Source of the DNA: Paenibacillus ottowii
GTDB lineage: Bacteria; Bacillota; Bacilli; Paenibacillales; Paenibacillaceae
Assembly: GCF_006874425.1 (NCBI RefSeq)
Contig: NZ_VIJZ01000003.1
Location: 248,001-312,000, forward strand
DNA length: 64,000 nt
Direction of reading: 5' to 3'
Below, piece by piece: positions 35,987-45,645 of the stretch. Every line of letters begins with the position of its first letter. The stretch's first letter is position 1. The notes beneath the pieces were generated by a model. It searched no databases, had not been told where the DNA came from, and saw only the letters and a list, made by a program, of their open reading frames with translations. The position numbers and the translations under genes were made by a program.

Positions 35987-37099
35987 TCAAGAGACATTTT
36001 CCTCTCCTTTTTTATTCCGGGTCTTTCTCAGCCACGACACGATTAGCAACAAGATAGGAAAAAATACGGCAAATATCGGAAACAGCCATTTTAGCACTAA
36101 CTCGCCTGTTTGAAGGTGATCTTGATAGTTCAGTGCCATCAATACACAAGAGACTAACATGATCAGACCAAATGGCAGGATCAATTTATGGTAAGGTATT
36201 CTCATTACATCTTCTGCGGCTTTAACCGCGGCATAATAGAAGATGAAAATTTTAAAAAAATCAAAAATAATAACGCTCATCACGCCGATGACATCGATTC
36301 TATCGATAAAATCAGATATTTCGACCTTGCTGATCATCGACAGTAGCGGGTAAGTCGCCCGTTTGAACACATCCTCTCCCAGTGCAAGCACATTGGACAG
36401 TGTAACCATAGACAGGAGCAGCCCTCCGAACAATATAGCAGAGACCCCTACCCCGTTGGCACGATAGTTCTTTTTTAATGTGGGGAGAATCATCGCAAAC
36501 GTAACCATCTCGCCGTACGGTAGCATCACGGCTTGCGAATAAACAACTTGCCATATCGGCTGCCAGCCATGCTCTGCTATGGGCAATATATTGCCCATAT
36601 CTACAATGCCTGCCAACAAAATTAATATATTCGTAGCCAGGCCCAGCAGCAGTAGCAAAATCAACATGATGATGGCCGTCCGGCCTGCAACCTCAATTCC
36701 CAAATACATCACATACATGACAAGTCCAATCATTAAGGCACAAATGACTGTCAACGGCGTATGCTGAAGTGTCCGGTCGGCAATCAGGATCCCCGTGTCC
36801 CGAAGATCCCGCGCTCCGCCGTAAAGAAAAAACACGATATATATAAAAGCAAGCACGCTCCCTGCTTTCTTGCCCAAAAGAGCTCTGCAGTACTGTGTCA
36901 TGAGCAAGTTGGGAAAGCGTCGGTGAAGGCTGCCATAGCATACAAAAAGCATTGCTCCCAAAACCGTGGAAATGAGGATGGCGATCCATGCATCCTTGCC
37001 CGCATTCCTTCCGGGAATAGACATCATAGATGTGCCCATCTCAAACAACACCATAAGAGAGATCATCTCTTTTGCACCTATCTGTACCTTTTTTTTCAT
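35987..37099 (-). CDS. Spore germination permease, GerAB/GerKB family (ger operon 2)
   Basis: Germinant-receptor permease of 370 residues with about ten membrane segments. The N-terminal IGAKEMISLMVLFEMGTSM and GKDAWIAILISTVLGAMLF are family-typical, as is the cytoplasmic GGARDLRDTG loop. It is the last gene of the second gerA-gerC-gerB operon, 27 bases after gerC. Sequence differs widely from the operon 1 permease, suggesting a different germinant. No convincing terminator is visible downstream. Confidence 0.9.
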   Translation of the reverse strand: MKKKVQIGAKEMISLMVLFEMGTSMMSIPGRNAGKDAWIAILISTVLGAMLFVCYGSLHRRFPNLLMTQYCRALLGKKAGSVLAFIYIVFFLYGGARDLRDTGILIADRTLQHTPLTVICALMIGLVMYVMYLGIEVAGRTAIIMLILLLLLGLATNILILLAGIVDMGNILPIAEHGWQPIWQVVYSQAVMLPYGEMVTFAMILPTLKKNYRANGVGVSAILFGGLLLSMVTLSNVLALGEDVFKRATYPLLSMISKVEISDFIDRIDVIGVMSVIIFDFFKIFIFYYAAVKAAEDVMRIPYHKLILPFGLIMLVSCVLMALNYQDHLQTGELVLKWLFPIFAVFFPILLLIVSWLRKTRNKKGEENVS

Positions 37100-37126
37100 A
37101 GCCTTCCCTCCTCGTTCTATTTTTCA

Positions 37127-38368
37127 CTAATCTGGTTCCCCCTTGGAATATGGGTTAGTACGCGACTGAGTGTGTTTCAGTATAGAAGTCACTTGAATAC
37201 GAACGGTACTTTCCGCAAAATAACGGCTCCAATCGGGAGAAAGCTTCTTCCATTGTTGGGGATGGCTCCTCTCCAGCGCGAGGCCAAAGCCTATTACATC
37301 GCTGCGAGTACGCTGAATGTCCCTGACTGTTGAAGCGATCACTTTCTTTGTCTCCTCTGACCATTGCTCCTGCAGTCTTTTCATCGCCTCCGGACTCTGT
37401 AAGTTAATCGAGCACTCAGCCTCCTGTACTGCCCCGGTCTGTTTTAAGCTAATCACAAAAATAGGCTCTCCTTGCTCCATCCGAGTGTGTATATTGGTTG
37501 CAGAAAACAAGGTTTCGATGCCAATGTTTTCCTTATTCTTACCACAGCTCAGTGTTGTTTCGGCACTTTTCACCTTGTTGTTGATCATAGACAGTCCAAT
37601 GGCCTGGTCATCGTCCAACCAACGGACAAGCCGATCCTTTTTAAACACCCCCATTCCGTTAATATGAACAATAGCTTTCGGTAAAATATTGTCCACATTG
37701 CTCTTGCTTGGGGCCTGCTCCAAATTCCCATTGACCCCTATGCCCGTCAGCACAGGACCGCCACCCTTATGAGACATGCTGCGAATGACATCGTCGATAG
37801 TTACCGCGTAATCCCCGGCATACAAACGCTCCGATGTTTCCAGCTTTCCTGAAATATCATTGGCAGGAATACGGCCGATCGCGGTCATGATTGCCAGTAC
37901 ATCCTTCCCAGTATTACCACGTGCCACCAGCATTTTCACCGGCAGTCGGATTTCTGTAGACCTTTCCAGAAAATCTATCGTATCGCCGATTCCAGCCCGC
38001 GCCAGCTTTTCACCAATAACGACCAGTTTGGTATGCGCCAAAGAAATGACCCGTGGAACCCTTTGTGAGGCTCTGCGGAGCGCTTGAAACAGACTTCTCC
38101 CCCTTTCCCGATACAAAACGACTGGGGTAGCTCCTCTCGCTTTGGCCCCGGCGATTTCATCTGCCACGATCACCTGCAGGGAAACCTCATAATCCGACTC
38201 CCCATCTGAATCAATACTTATAGCCGATACTACTGCTCTTTGGTTCAACTCCACAGAATCCCAGCAACCGGATAACAATGGAGTGAACAGTAGCAAGACC
38301 AGACACAGCCCCCCTATTCTTCTCTTAAACGTTACTGCGCTTTGTTCATTCCTCTTCCCCTGATACAC
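37127..38368 (-). CDS. Spore germination lipoprotein, Ger(x)C family (ger operon 2)
   Basis: Lipoprotein subunit of 413 residues. The basic start is followed by a hydrophobic signal and the lipobox LLSGC, then WDSVELNQRAVVSAISID, the GerC hallmark. The C-terminal domain has the conserved DVIGFGLALERSHPQQW. The likely start is GTG at 38368, eight bases after GGAGGGGGG; the frame extends to 38428 without a site. The start overlaps the end of gerA by 23 bases, indicating coupled translation. Confidence 0.9.
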   Translation of the reverse strand: MYQGKRNEQSAVTFKRRIGGLCLVLLLFTPLLSGCWDSVELNQRAVVSAISIDSDGESDYEVSLQVIVADEIAGAKARGATPVVLYRERGRSLFQALRRASQRVPRVISLAHTKLVVIGEKLARAGIGDTIDFLERSTEIRLPVKMLVARGNTGKDVLAIMTAIGRIPANDISGKLETSERLYAGDYAVTIDDVIRSMSHKGGGPVLTGIGVNGNLEQAPSKSNVDNILPKAIVHINGMGVFKKDRLVRWLDDDQAIGLSMINNKVKSAETTLSCGKNKENIGIETLFSATNIHTRMEQGEPIFVISLKQTGAVQEAECSINLQSPEAMKRLQEQWSEETKKVIASTVRDIQRTRSDVIGFGLALERSHPQQWKKLSPDWSRYFAESTVRIQVTSILKHTQSRTNPYSKGEPD

Positions 38369-39980
38369 CCTGATTGCCCCCCTCCTGCATCGGTGTGGTT
38401 TTATCAGAAGGGGAAATCCCGCTTCCATCCTTCATTCGTTTCTCATTATTAGACGTAATGCTTTTAGGGCGTTTCTTCATCATCCAGAATGGGAGTCGCA
38501 ATACGGCATCCTTTTGACTCTCCAGCACAAAAGGACTGAAAGGCGCCATGTAGGGCACCCCGAACGAACTCAGACTGTTCATATGAGCAATTAGTGCAAT
38601 CAACCCCAATGTAATGCCGTATAGGCCCATGGACGCAGACAGTATCATGAAAATAAATCGGCACAATCTCCCGGCTACTGCCATGTTATAGGCTGGGATT
38701 GCGAAACTAGCTATCCCTGTCAGGGCTACTACAATCGTGAGCAGCGGGGTGACAATTCCGGCTTCCACGGCCGCTTGTCCCAACACAAGCGCTCCTATAA
38801 CGGATACCGTTTGACCACCCGCACGGGGCATTCGAATACCCGCCTCACGCAAAATCTCAAAGGTGACCTCCAGAATTAGCGCCTCTAGAAATGCCGGAAA
38901 AGGAACGGATTCCCGCTGAGCCAATATGCTGATCAGCAATGGAGTCGGTATCATTTCATAATGATACGTTGTTAAGGCAATGTAGAGAGAAGGCCCCAGA
39001 ATAAGAATAATGAAGCTGATATATCTAATGAGGCGAACCACCGTCGCCATATCGTAACGCTCTTCATAATCCGAAGAATTCTGAAAAAATTGGGCAAATA
39101 TTGTGGGCATCACCAATACAAACGGATTTCCGTCTATAATGAGCGCCACTCGGCCCTCCATAATATTGCTGCTGATGGTATCGGGTCTTTCCGTGTTAAA
39201 GATCGTCGGAAATGGAGTGAAATGATTTTCCTGTATCATCTCCTCAACCATGCCGGACTCAAAAATTGCGTCAATATTGATGCTTTCTACCCGTTTACGA
39301 ACCTCATCTACGACGCGTGGATTTGCAATATTCTTCATGTACAGCATGGCCACATTTGTAAGGGACGTGCTTCCCACTTGGAACATCTCAAGTGTAAGAT
39401 CGGAGCTTTTAATCCGGCGCCGAACCAGAGAAATATTCGTGAACAGGGATTCCACAAACCCCTCTTTTGGTCCTCTGACGACTGTCTGGGTGGTTGGCTC
39501 ACTGACCGCGCGTGTCTCTCCTCCACGCGTACCGCACGCAATCGCTTTTTCACAGCCTTCTAATAGGATGATCGTGTCCCCCATTAGTAGTTGTTTCATC
39601 ATGGAACTCCAATCATCGCAATCCTTCACTTCTCCCAGCGCAAGCGCATGACTCTGTATTTTTGTGTACAGCGCTTCTGCGCTCTCGACCTCAGCAGCCA
39701 CTTCAGCAGATGGGCTGCTAAGCATGGATTTCATGATGAGTTCATTCACCGTATCCGTCTTGGCCATACTATCCAGAAACACAATAGCGGCCGGTACATC
39801 CGCCCTGAGGCCCACTTTAAAGCGGCGAATCAGAAAGTCCGGGCTATCTGACGTCAATTCCTTAATTTGCTGCAAGTTGGTTTCCAAACAAGCCTCTATT
39901 TTTAAAAAGCGCGGAGAATTTCCATTCTTCTTATCCACACCCGATTTTCTATTATGTTTGCGATAGGGATAGCGAATCAT
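38346..39980 (-). CDS. Spore germination protein, GerAA/GerKA family (ger operon 2)
   Basis: Germinant-receptor subunit of 544 residues, first gene of operon 2. Family signatures: RRFKVGLRADVPAAIVFLD near residue 50, RGPKEGFVESLFTNISLVRRRIKS near 170, ESVPFPAFLEALILEVTFEILREAG near 375, GVPYMAPFSPF near 490. The C-terminal half holds about five membrane helices. The ATG at 39980 follows GATGAGG. A sigma-G-like promoter lies about 65 bases upstream, so expression in the forespore is expected. Confidence 0.93.
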   Translation of the reverse strand: MIRYPYRKHNRKSGVDKKNGNSPRFLKIEACLETNLQQIKELTSDSPDFLIRRFKVGLRADVPAAIVFLDSMAKTDTVNELIMKSMLSSPSAEVAAEVESAEALYTKIQSHALALGEVKDCDDWSSMMKQLLMGDTIILLEGCEKAIACGTRGGETRAVSEPTTQTVVRGPKEGFVESLFTNISLVRRRIKSSDLTLEMFQVGSTSLTNVAMLYMKNIANPRVVDEVRKRVESINIDAIFESGMVEEMIQENHFTPFPTIFNTERPDTISSNIMEGRVALIIDGNPFVLVMPTIFAQFFQNSSDYEERYDMATVVRLIRYISFIILILGPSLYIALTTYHYEMIPTPLLISILAQRESVPFPAFLEALILEVTFEILREAGIRMPRAGGQTVSVIGALVLGQAAVEAGIVTPLLTIVVALTGIASFAIPAYNMAVAGRLCRFIFMILSASMGLYGITLGLIALIAHMNSLSSFGVPYMAPFSPFVLESQKDAVLRLPFWMMKKRPKSITSNNEKRMKDGSGISPSDKTTPMQEGGNQGVSGEEE

Positions 39981-40043
39981 GAGCAAACCTCATCTCCAAA
40001 ATGGTAGCCGCACACTACCTATTTCCTAATTATTGTATCTTTT

Positions 40044-40073
40044 GAGTATGCTCAATCTCTTCCTGGTTATGCA
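40044..40073 (-). promoter_or_regulatory. Sigma-G-like promoter of ger operon 2
   Basis: Minus strand: -35 TGCATA (40068-40073), 17-base spacer and -10 CATACTC (40044-40050), one mismatch each from the B. subtilis sigma-G forms TGAATA and CATACTA. It lies 64 bases before gerA. Confidence 0.6.
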
Positions 40074-40205
40074 CCACGTACGTAATCGAAACGTTACAAG
40101 TCAACCCAACGTAATAAATTCCAATAAATTTTTTTGTTTTTTTAAGCCTAATGTCAGTTCTTTTTGATAAAATGAAGGAATATGCCTCTCGGGAGGGTTA
40201 TCATC

Positions 40206-41297
40206 TTGTTCAGTACGTTCTTTGTAAATACCTGTATCCTAGTCACCTTTTTGTACATAACCGGTCTTATTTCGCAGAGGTATAAAATCCGTCTACACAC
40301 CTTAACGCGAAAGGTGCATTGGATTGGAGGCGCTCTTTTTGGGTGCTACGGCATTGTCATCATGTACTACTCTATTCCAGTAGGTTTTAATACCATTGCT
40401 GATCTTCGTCATCTGGCTATCGTAGCTACCGCAACCTATATTGGCGGCCCAGCTGCGCTTATGGCAACGCTTTTTATATGTGTAGGCAGACTCTTGCTGT
40501 TTGGTATCAACAATCAATCCATCGTAGGCGCTGTTTTTATGCTGCTTGCCGGTCTGGGGTGCGCTATACTGTCACATTTGTCCTGGTCACGTTTGCCCAA
40601 GCTGATTATGATGAACATTTTTGCTTTGGGCTTTATATTTTGTTCCCTCATGGTTAATTTGAGAGATCTTGACGATGTTCTGCATGTTTATCCACTCCAG
40701 TTCTTCATTTCGATGGTTGGTGGATGCCTTCTGTACCTCATTGCTGAGTCCATCAATACATCCAATGAGCTATTACTCCGCCTGGAGCGTACCTCCTATA
40801 CAGACCATCTCACCAATTTAAGCAACCGAAGGCAGCTTGAATTTTCATTGGAGGAGGAGCTTCCTCAAGCACGTCAACGGCATGAGCACTTATCTGTACT
40901 GGTGTTGGATATTGACCACTTCAAGGAAGTAAATGATACCTACGGACATGCTGCAGGCGATGCCGTGCTGCGTCAGCTTGGGCAGATTTTAATGGAAAAG
41001 TGCCGTGCTAATGATGTAGTCACCCGCAGCGGGGGAGAGGAATTCACCGTACTTTTGCCAAATTGCGCTTTTCGGCAAGCGCTACGCATAGCTAATCAGA
41101 TTCTTAGTGGAGTAAATCAGTATGAATTTGTTTTGGCGGACGGGCTCATCCTTAGGGTTACAGTGTCCATCGGGGTGACCACCTTCCCTGGTACAGGAGA
41201 AGATATATCCGGAGCGGCCCTGCTGGAACAGGCAGACAAAGCACTATATGAAGCTAAAAAAGCAGGACGTAACCGGGTTTGCTCATATGAAATATAA
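40206..41297 (+). CDS. Membrane diguanylate cyclase (GGDEF) with 5TM LytS-like sensor
   Basis: Makes cyclic di-GMP from two GTP. About 363 residues: an N-terminal region of five to six membrane helices resembling the 5TM-5TMR_LYT sensor (residues 1-190), a short linker and a GGDEF domain (about 200-360). The active site is GGEEF and a product-binding RxxD (RAND) lies five residues before it, so feedback inhibition is expected. NLSNRRQLE and DIDHFKEVNDTYGHAAGD are intact. The TTG at 40206 has GGGAGGG eight bases upstream; an ATG at 40182 lacks a good site. Confidence 0.92.
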   Translation: MFSTFFVNTCILVTFLYITGLISQRYKIRLHTLTRKVHWIGGALFGCYGIVIMYYSIPVGFNTIADLRHLAIVATATYIGGPAALMATLFICVGRLLLFGINNQSIVGAVFMLLAGLGCAILSHLSWSRLPKLIMMNIFALGFIFCSLMVNLRDLDDVLHVYPLQFFISMVGGCLLYLIAESINTSNELLLRLERTSYTDHLTNLSNRRQLEFSLEEELPQARQRHEHLSVLVLDIDHFKEVNDTYGHAAGDAVLRQLGQILMEKCRANDVVTRSGGEEFTVLLPNCAFRQALRIANQILSGVNQYEFVLADGLILRVTVSIGVTTFPGTGEDISGAALLEQADKALYEAKKAGRNRVCSYEI

Positions 41298-41320
41298 TTT
41301 GAGGCAGACCCTTACACAGA

Positions 41321-41367
41321 AATAGCCGATACAACCCTCTTTCGAGCGTTGTATCGGCTATTATCCT
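41321..41367. terminator. Terminator between the GGDEF and Rrf2 genes
   Basis: AATAGCCGATACAAC pairs perfectly with GTTGTATCGGCTATT (15 pairs, 12-base loop). A T-rich tail (ATCCTTTT) follows on the plus strand and TTTC on the minus strand, so it may serve both convergent genes. Confidence 0.8.
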
Positions 41368-41383
41368 TTTAAACGAAAACATA

Positions 41384-41881
41384 TTAATCACTTTTGGAAG
41401 AGGACTTTACATTCTGATCGTCAGTATGACTGCAATTTCCCAACACGAGTGATGTACGCTTGGCGAGCGAGGCAAGCGTATAAGATTCCCATACCTCCAG
41501 CATGCGTCGTTCGCTCTCAGCTAAAATTTCGGATACGGCCGTCGCCAACTCCTCACAAAAGGGGTTGGTCTCCGGTTCATGCATCATACCCGGGAAAATG
41601 GGATCACATATTTCAATGGCGTGGTATATGTCGGCAAGTGTAATATGATCCGCTGAACGGGTAAGCACATAGCCTCCCTCGCGCCCTTCACGTGCTGCAA
41701 TCAAATTGGCCTGCACAAGCCGCGTCAGCACCCTGCGCACCAAAGTAACTTCGCAATCAATGGAGCGGGCAATGGAACCACTGGCACAAAGCTCGCCGTG
41801 TTTTTCCAAATAGACAAGCGCCTTTACCGCAATTCCAAGCCATTTGGGCGTTGCGGTGCGTAGTCTTTTTTCACTATTCAA
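41384..41881 (-). CDS. Rrf2-family transcriptional regulator
   Basis: Winged-helix regulator of about 165 residues: WLGIAVKALVYLEKHGELCASGSIARSI at the N-terminus, VRRVLTRLVQANLIAAREGREGGYVL as wing. Cysteines at EICDPIFPG and NPFCEEL in the C-terminal half could bind an iron-sulfur cluster as in IscR/NsrR, but spacing differs from the classical three-cysteine set. The likely start is TTG at 41881, ten bases after AGGGG; a GTG at 41893 overlaps that site. A good promoter lies just upstream, over the 3' end of the GH3 gene. Confidence 0.87.
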   Translation of the reverse strand: MNSEKRLRTATPKWLGIAVKALVYLEKHGELCASGSIARSIDCEVTLVRRVLTRLVQANLIAAREGREGGYVLTRSADHITLADIYHAIEICDPIFPGMMHEPETNPFCEELATAVSEILAESERRMLEVWESYTLASLAKRTSLVLGNCSHTDDQNVKSSSKSD

Positions 41882-41922
41882 ATGAGATGACACCCCTAAG
41901 CTGTATGAACTTCGTTGAATGC

Positions 41923-41951
41923 ATTGTACGTGATGTCACATATAAGTTCAA
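41923..41951 (-). promoter_or_regulatory. Promoter of the Rrf2 gene
   Basis: Minus strand: -35 TTGAAC (41946-41951), 17-base spacer and -10 TACAAT (41923-41928). It overlaps the last codons of the GH3 gene and leaves a leader of about 35 bases. Confidence 0.6.
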
Positions 41952-44878
41952 GCCTGAAAGCCGGAACCCTCTGGATTGCTAGCACCCAAAGTAAAATGAC
42001 CTAATCGCACTTCCCCACGGAGCGAAAGATACACATCACGGATACCGGAGACTGATGGTAACCCTTCGGAGAACGTCACCCATGCTTGTGCTCCTCCTGT
42101 ATTGCCCACGTTCATACGTGCTACGGCTTGGCTGTCCAGTGTATCCAAATGCAGCTCGATTGCTGCATCACGGCTGTTGCCTGACACGCGGCACTGAAGC
42201 TCAGCCACACTCACTGTATTCATGTCTACGCCATGAAAGGCGATCCAGCCGGGACGTTGCGGTGAACGGGGACGTACACAGGCCTCCTTTTGCTCCTTGC
42301 TTTCATCCAGCAGGATATTGAAGCAATCATCAAAGTTTTCAGCTCGGGTCCTTGATCCGGCTTGTCGCGGTGGAATGACTTCACCCCGGACATACACAGA
42401 ATGCTCCAATCGAATATCCGCGGAGGAGGCACCTGCCAGCAGGGTATATTCGCCTGATTCCACGCAATAGCAATCCCGTGTAACATCCCAAATCGCCCAA
42501 TCTTTCACCCGAACTGTAAAAGAAACCGTTCGTGTCTCACCGGGTTCAAGGCGGATGCGCTCAAAACCGCACAAGGTCTTCAATGGGCGCTTTACGCGCG
42601 AGGCTTCAGAGCGTACATATAGCTGTACAACCTCTTCGCCAGCAGATTCGCCCCGGTTCGTCACATCTACCCACACCTGGAGAGTATCCGCAGCGTCAAG
42701 CGCGGCCATAGATTTAACGTTATCCTTATGAGCATCTGTATGCAGATTGCTATATTCAAAGGGCGAGTACGTTAGTCCGTGTCCAAATGGATACAGCGGT
42801 TCACCTTCAAAATATTGATAGGTTCGACCGCTGCGAATGATATCATAATCCTTGATATCACCCAATTGATCCTCGCTTTGAACCCAGGTCATGTTCAGAC
42901 GCCCTGCTGGTGCGTAATCTCCAAACAATACATCCGCTATGGCTGTACCATGTTCCTGTCCCGCATGAGATGTGTATACGATCGCTGGAATATGCTCTTG
43001 AAGCCAAGGAATCGCAAATGGATAGCTACCCGTCAAAACCACAATCGTATTCGGATTGACGCGATATACTTCCTCGATAAGTCGTTGCTGGGATGCTGCC
43101 AGTTCCAAGCCTGGGCGATCATTCTCTTCCTTTCCGTTAATGAGCGGATGATTTCCAACGAATACAATCGCTGTATCTGCCGCTTGCGCAGCGGCTATCG
43201 CTTCCGCTAAACCATCCGATACCGTCTCTATATGGAAAGTCGTATGGTTTGAGTCTGTAGCGCCAGATGCAGGAGATGCGGACTCCATCACCTTTAACGA
43301 GCCTTCCACACCTGCGCTCACAGGCTTGCCGTTCCATGTAGTCCACAGATATGCTCCTTGCTCCACTGGAGTCAGTCCAAAGACCTCTTTGACATACCAG
43401 CCATACGCTTCATTCGCTGTCACGCGGAGCGTCTCCTCATCGCTCGTCACATAGGTACCCAGATGTTCATCATTCAGCGTCACACTGCCATACCCCCAAT
43501 CCGTCATAGTCAATACGGTTGGCTCTTGATCCTGGGACAGGCACATGTCGCCGGAAGAATTGACTGTTAACTTCGCGCCGTCAGTCGCCGCCGTTAAGGT
43601 CACACGGTCTCTCGCATCGGAGTACACGACGCGATCCTTCGCGCTCTCACTTTCCAGCTTGGCGCAGATCGCCTCCAGCGGTGTAACCCGGTAAGGTAGC
43701 GTACCTGAATACCAATCGCGATATACCTCATTGGCATGTATACCAATGACCGCTACTTTGCCGCACCGGGCAGGGTTCAATGGCAAAAGTTTCCACTCAT
43801 TTTTGAGGAGTACGATCTGCTCCCTCGCTGCACGCAACGACAATGCACGGGCTTGCTCTGTCATTAAAGCCTCCTCCCCGATGGAGGCATAGGGATTGTC
43901 AGCCGCTGGGTCAAATTCGCCCAAACGAAAACGAACACGGAACGTATGGAACAATGCACGATCCAAATCCTCTTCTTGTAGCGATCCTTGCTGCAAAGCT
44001 TCTCGAATCGCCTGCTTGGAGAGCTCCGCATCATCCGTAATGCTGTCAATTCCTGCGCGAATGGATTCAGCCACGCCTGGCGTGTGGGAGTCGTAATATT
44101 GATGGTCATTTGCAATCCCCATGACATCACCCGCATCACTTACAACAAAGCCGTTCATCCCCCATTCGCCCCTGACAATATCGTTAACACCGTGGTATAA
44201 CGTAGCAGGCGTCCCGTTAATCAAGTTGTAGGAAGTCATCATCGATTGGGCTCCGCCTTCCCTGAAAGGCTTCTCGAAAGCTCTCAGATAATACTCTCGC
44301 AGGTTCCGTGGGTCTATGCTGGAGGAGCCGACTCCCCGGTCCACTTCATTGTTGTTACCGAGAAAATGTTTTAGTGTCGCGACCGCTTTCAAATATACTG
44401 GATGATCACCCTGTATTCCCTTGACTAGCTCCTTCGACAATTCACCCGTCAAATACGGATCTTCTCCGTAGGCTTCCTCATTCCGTCCCCATCTTGGGTC
44501 ACGTTCCATATCCACTGTAGGCGCCCACAGAGTCAGGCCGTTCAATTTCGGATCACGACGATAGTAGACACGCGCCTCATCTGCAATAACAGAGCCGATT
44601 TGACGCATTAACTCCGTATCCCACGTACACGCCAACCCTACAGGCTGAGGAAAGGAAGTTGCCTCCCCCAACCAGGCGATCCCGTGTGCCGCTTCCGTAC
44701 CGTGCTTGTAGGCTGCAACCCCCAAACGTTCAATAGCCGGCTGGTACTGTAGCATGGATTCAATCTTTTCCTCTAAGGTTAGTCGCGACACGAGATCCCG
44801 TACACGCTCGTCCAGGTGAATTTTCGGATTTTGAAATAAATATTCGATACCCGTTGTTTCATGACTCAAATCCGCCAT
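41948..44878 (-). CDS. Glycoside hydrolase family 3 enzyme with inserted and C-terminal accessory domains
   Basis: Cytoplasmic GH3 beta-glycosidase (no signal peptide) of 976 residues. The TIM-barrel half has KHGTEAAHGIAW, PTVDMERDPRWGRNEEAYGEDP and KHFLGNNNEVDRG; the nucleophile is probably Asp248 in GFVVSDAGD. The second domain has GKVAVIGIHAN and GQEHGTAIADVLFGDYAPAGRL, with a fibronectin-III-like domain around residues 700-800. Residues about 420-550 look like an extra beta-rich insertion (PA14-like position) and the last 110 resemble a CBM6-type module. Substrate may be a beta-glucoside or xyloside. A cre site lies upstream. Confidence 0.92.
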   Translation of the reverse strand: MADLSHETTGIEYLFQNPKIHLDERVRDLVSRLTLEEKIESMLQYQPAIERLGVAAYKHGTEAAHGIAWLGEATSFPQPVGLACTWDTELMRQIGSVIADEARVYYRRDPKLNGLTLWAPTVDMERDPRWGRNEEAYGEDPYLTGELSKELVKGIQGDHPVYLKAVATLKHFLGNNNEVDRGVGSSSIDPRNLREYYLRAFEKPFREGGAQSMMTSYNLINGTPATLYHGVNDIVRGEWGMNGFVVSDAGDVMGIANDHQYYDSHTPGVAESIRAGIDSITDDAELSKQAIREALQQGSLQEEDLDRALFHTFRVRFRLGEFDPAADNPYASIGEEALMTEQARALSLRAAREQIVLLKNEWKLLPLNPARCGKVAVIGIHANEVYRDWYSGTLPYRVTPLEAICAKLESESAKDRVVYSDARDRVTLTAATDGAKLTVNSSGDMCLSQDQEPTVLTMTDWGYGSVTLNDEHLGTYVTSDEETLRVTANEAYGWYVKEVFGLTPVEQGAYLWTTWNGKPVSAGVEGSLKVMESASPASGATDSNHTTFHIETVSDGLAEAIAAAQAADTAIVFVGNHPLINGKEENDRPGLELAASQQRLIEEVYRVNPNTIVVLTGSYPFAIPWLQEHIPAIVYTSHAGQEHGTAIADVLFGDYAPAGRLNMTWVQSEDQLGDIKDYDIIRSGRTYQYFEGEPLYPFGHGLTYSPFEYSNLHTDAHKDNVKSMAALDAADTLQVWVDVTNRGESAGEEVVQLYVRSEASRVKRPLKTLCGFERIRLEPGETRTVSFTVRVKDWAIWDVTRDCYCVESGEYTLLAGASSADIRLEHSVYVRGEVIPPRQAGSRTRAENFDDCFNILLDESKEQKEACVRPRSPQRPGWIAFHGVDMNTVSVAELQCRVSGNSRDAAIELHLDTLDSQAVARMNVGNTGGAQAWVTFSEGLPSVSGIRDVYLSLRGEVRLGHFTLGASNPEGSGFQA

Positions 44879-44915
44879 CTCCTTAACTTAATTATGATAC
44901 TAATAAGTCCTTTTA

Positions 44916-44929
44916 TGAAAGCGTTTTAA
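44916..44929. promoter_or_regulatory. cre site (CcpA) upstream of the GH3 gene
   Basis: TGAAAGCGTTTTAA matches the B. subtilis cre consensus TGWAARCGYTWNCW at 13 of 14 positions. It lies 38 bases before the GH3 start, next to a TATATT-rich -10 region, fitting catabolite repression of the glycosidase. Confidence 0.75.
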
Positions 44930-45100
44930 TATATAATAGCGAAAAAGGAGTACACCGGCAACAATACCGAAATCATCCTAAATTGGATGAAAGGTAAAAC
45001 GCAGCATAAAGAAAAAAATTGCATTTTCCCTTTCATATGTAAAGCTAAAAATAATATTTTTTGGTATAATCAGGATATCTCATTGAAGGAGGAAGCGCTG

Positions 45101-45571
45101 ATGAAAAATACGGGAATGACACGGCCTCTAGACCAGTTGGGGCGAATCGTACTGCCTAAGGAAATGCGCACCACAATGGACATCAATATCGGGGATTCGC
45201 TTGAATTCTTCGTAGATGAAGAAGGATTTGTATTAAGGAAATACACAGGAGTTTCCTGCAAATTTTGCGGCGCAGTGGATCATTTAACTTATTTTCGGGA
45301 CAGCTTTATTTGCGCTGATTGCATCCAGTTATTAAAGAGCGATGAACATGTCCACGCTACAGGCAATGATGCCCTCCAGGCTCAAGAGCATACAAAACCG
45401 CCCCAAACGAGCACAACCTGGCAACCTAAGCAATCCAGAGTGCAGCAAGGTGAAATGGTAAAAAAGCTCCGCAAGCTGATTCAGGAACATCCGGATCTGC
45501 CACAAAAAGCGTATGCAGAAATGCTCGATATTTCCCAAGGCCGGGTATCCCAACTGAAAAAGCTGCTCTGA
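45101..45571 (+). CDS. AbrB-family regulator with zinc ribbon and C-terminal helix-turn-helix (copy 2)
   Basis: Regulator of 156 residues with the same three-part layout as the copies at 8503 and 54923. AbrB domain: GMTRPLDQLGRIVLPKEMR. Zinc ribbon: C53, C56, C71, C74 (CKFCGAVDHLTYF, CADC). C-terminal helix-turn-helix: AYAEMLDISQGRVSQLKKLL. The linker between them (residues 80-120) is Gln/Thr-rich and the longest of the three. GAAGGAGG is six to eight bases before the ATG; an extended -10 TGGTATAAT (45062-45070) lies upstream. A strong terminator follows, so it is monocistronic. Confidence 0.85.
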   Translation: MKNTGMTRPLDQLGRIVLPKEMRTTMDINIGDSLEFFVDEEGFVLRKYTGVSCKFCGAVDHLTYFRDSFICADCIQLLKSDEHVHATGNDALQAQEHTKPPQTSTTWQPKQSRVQQGEMVKKLRKLIQEHPDLPQKAYAEMLDISQGRVSQLKKLL

Positions 45572-45645
45572 ACCTTCTAAAAATTGATATTCCAATATTA
45601 TATACTATGTACTTGCAAGCCTACTTATTTCGTCGCAATGGCGGT

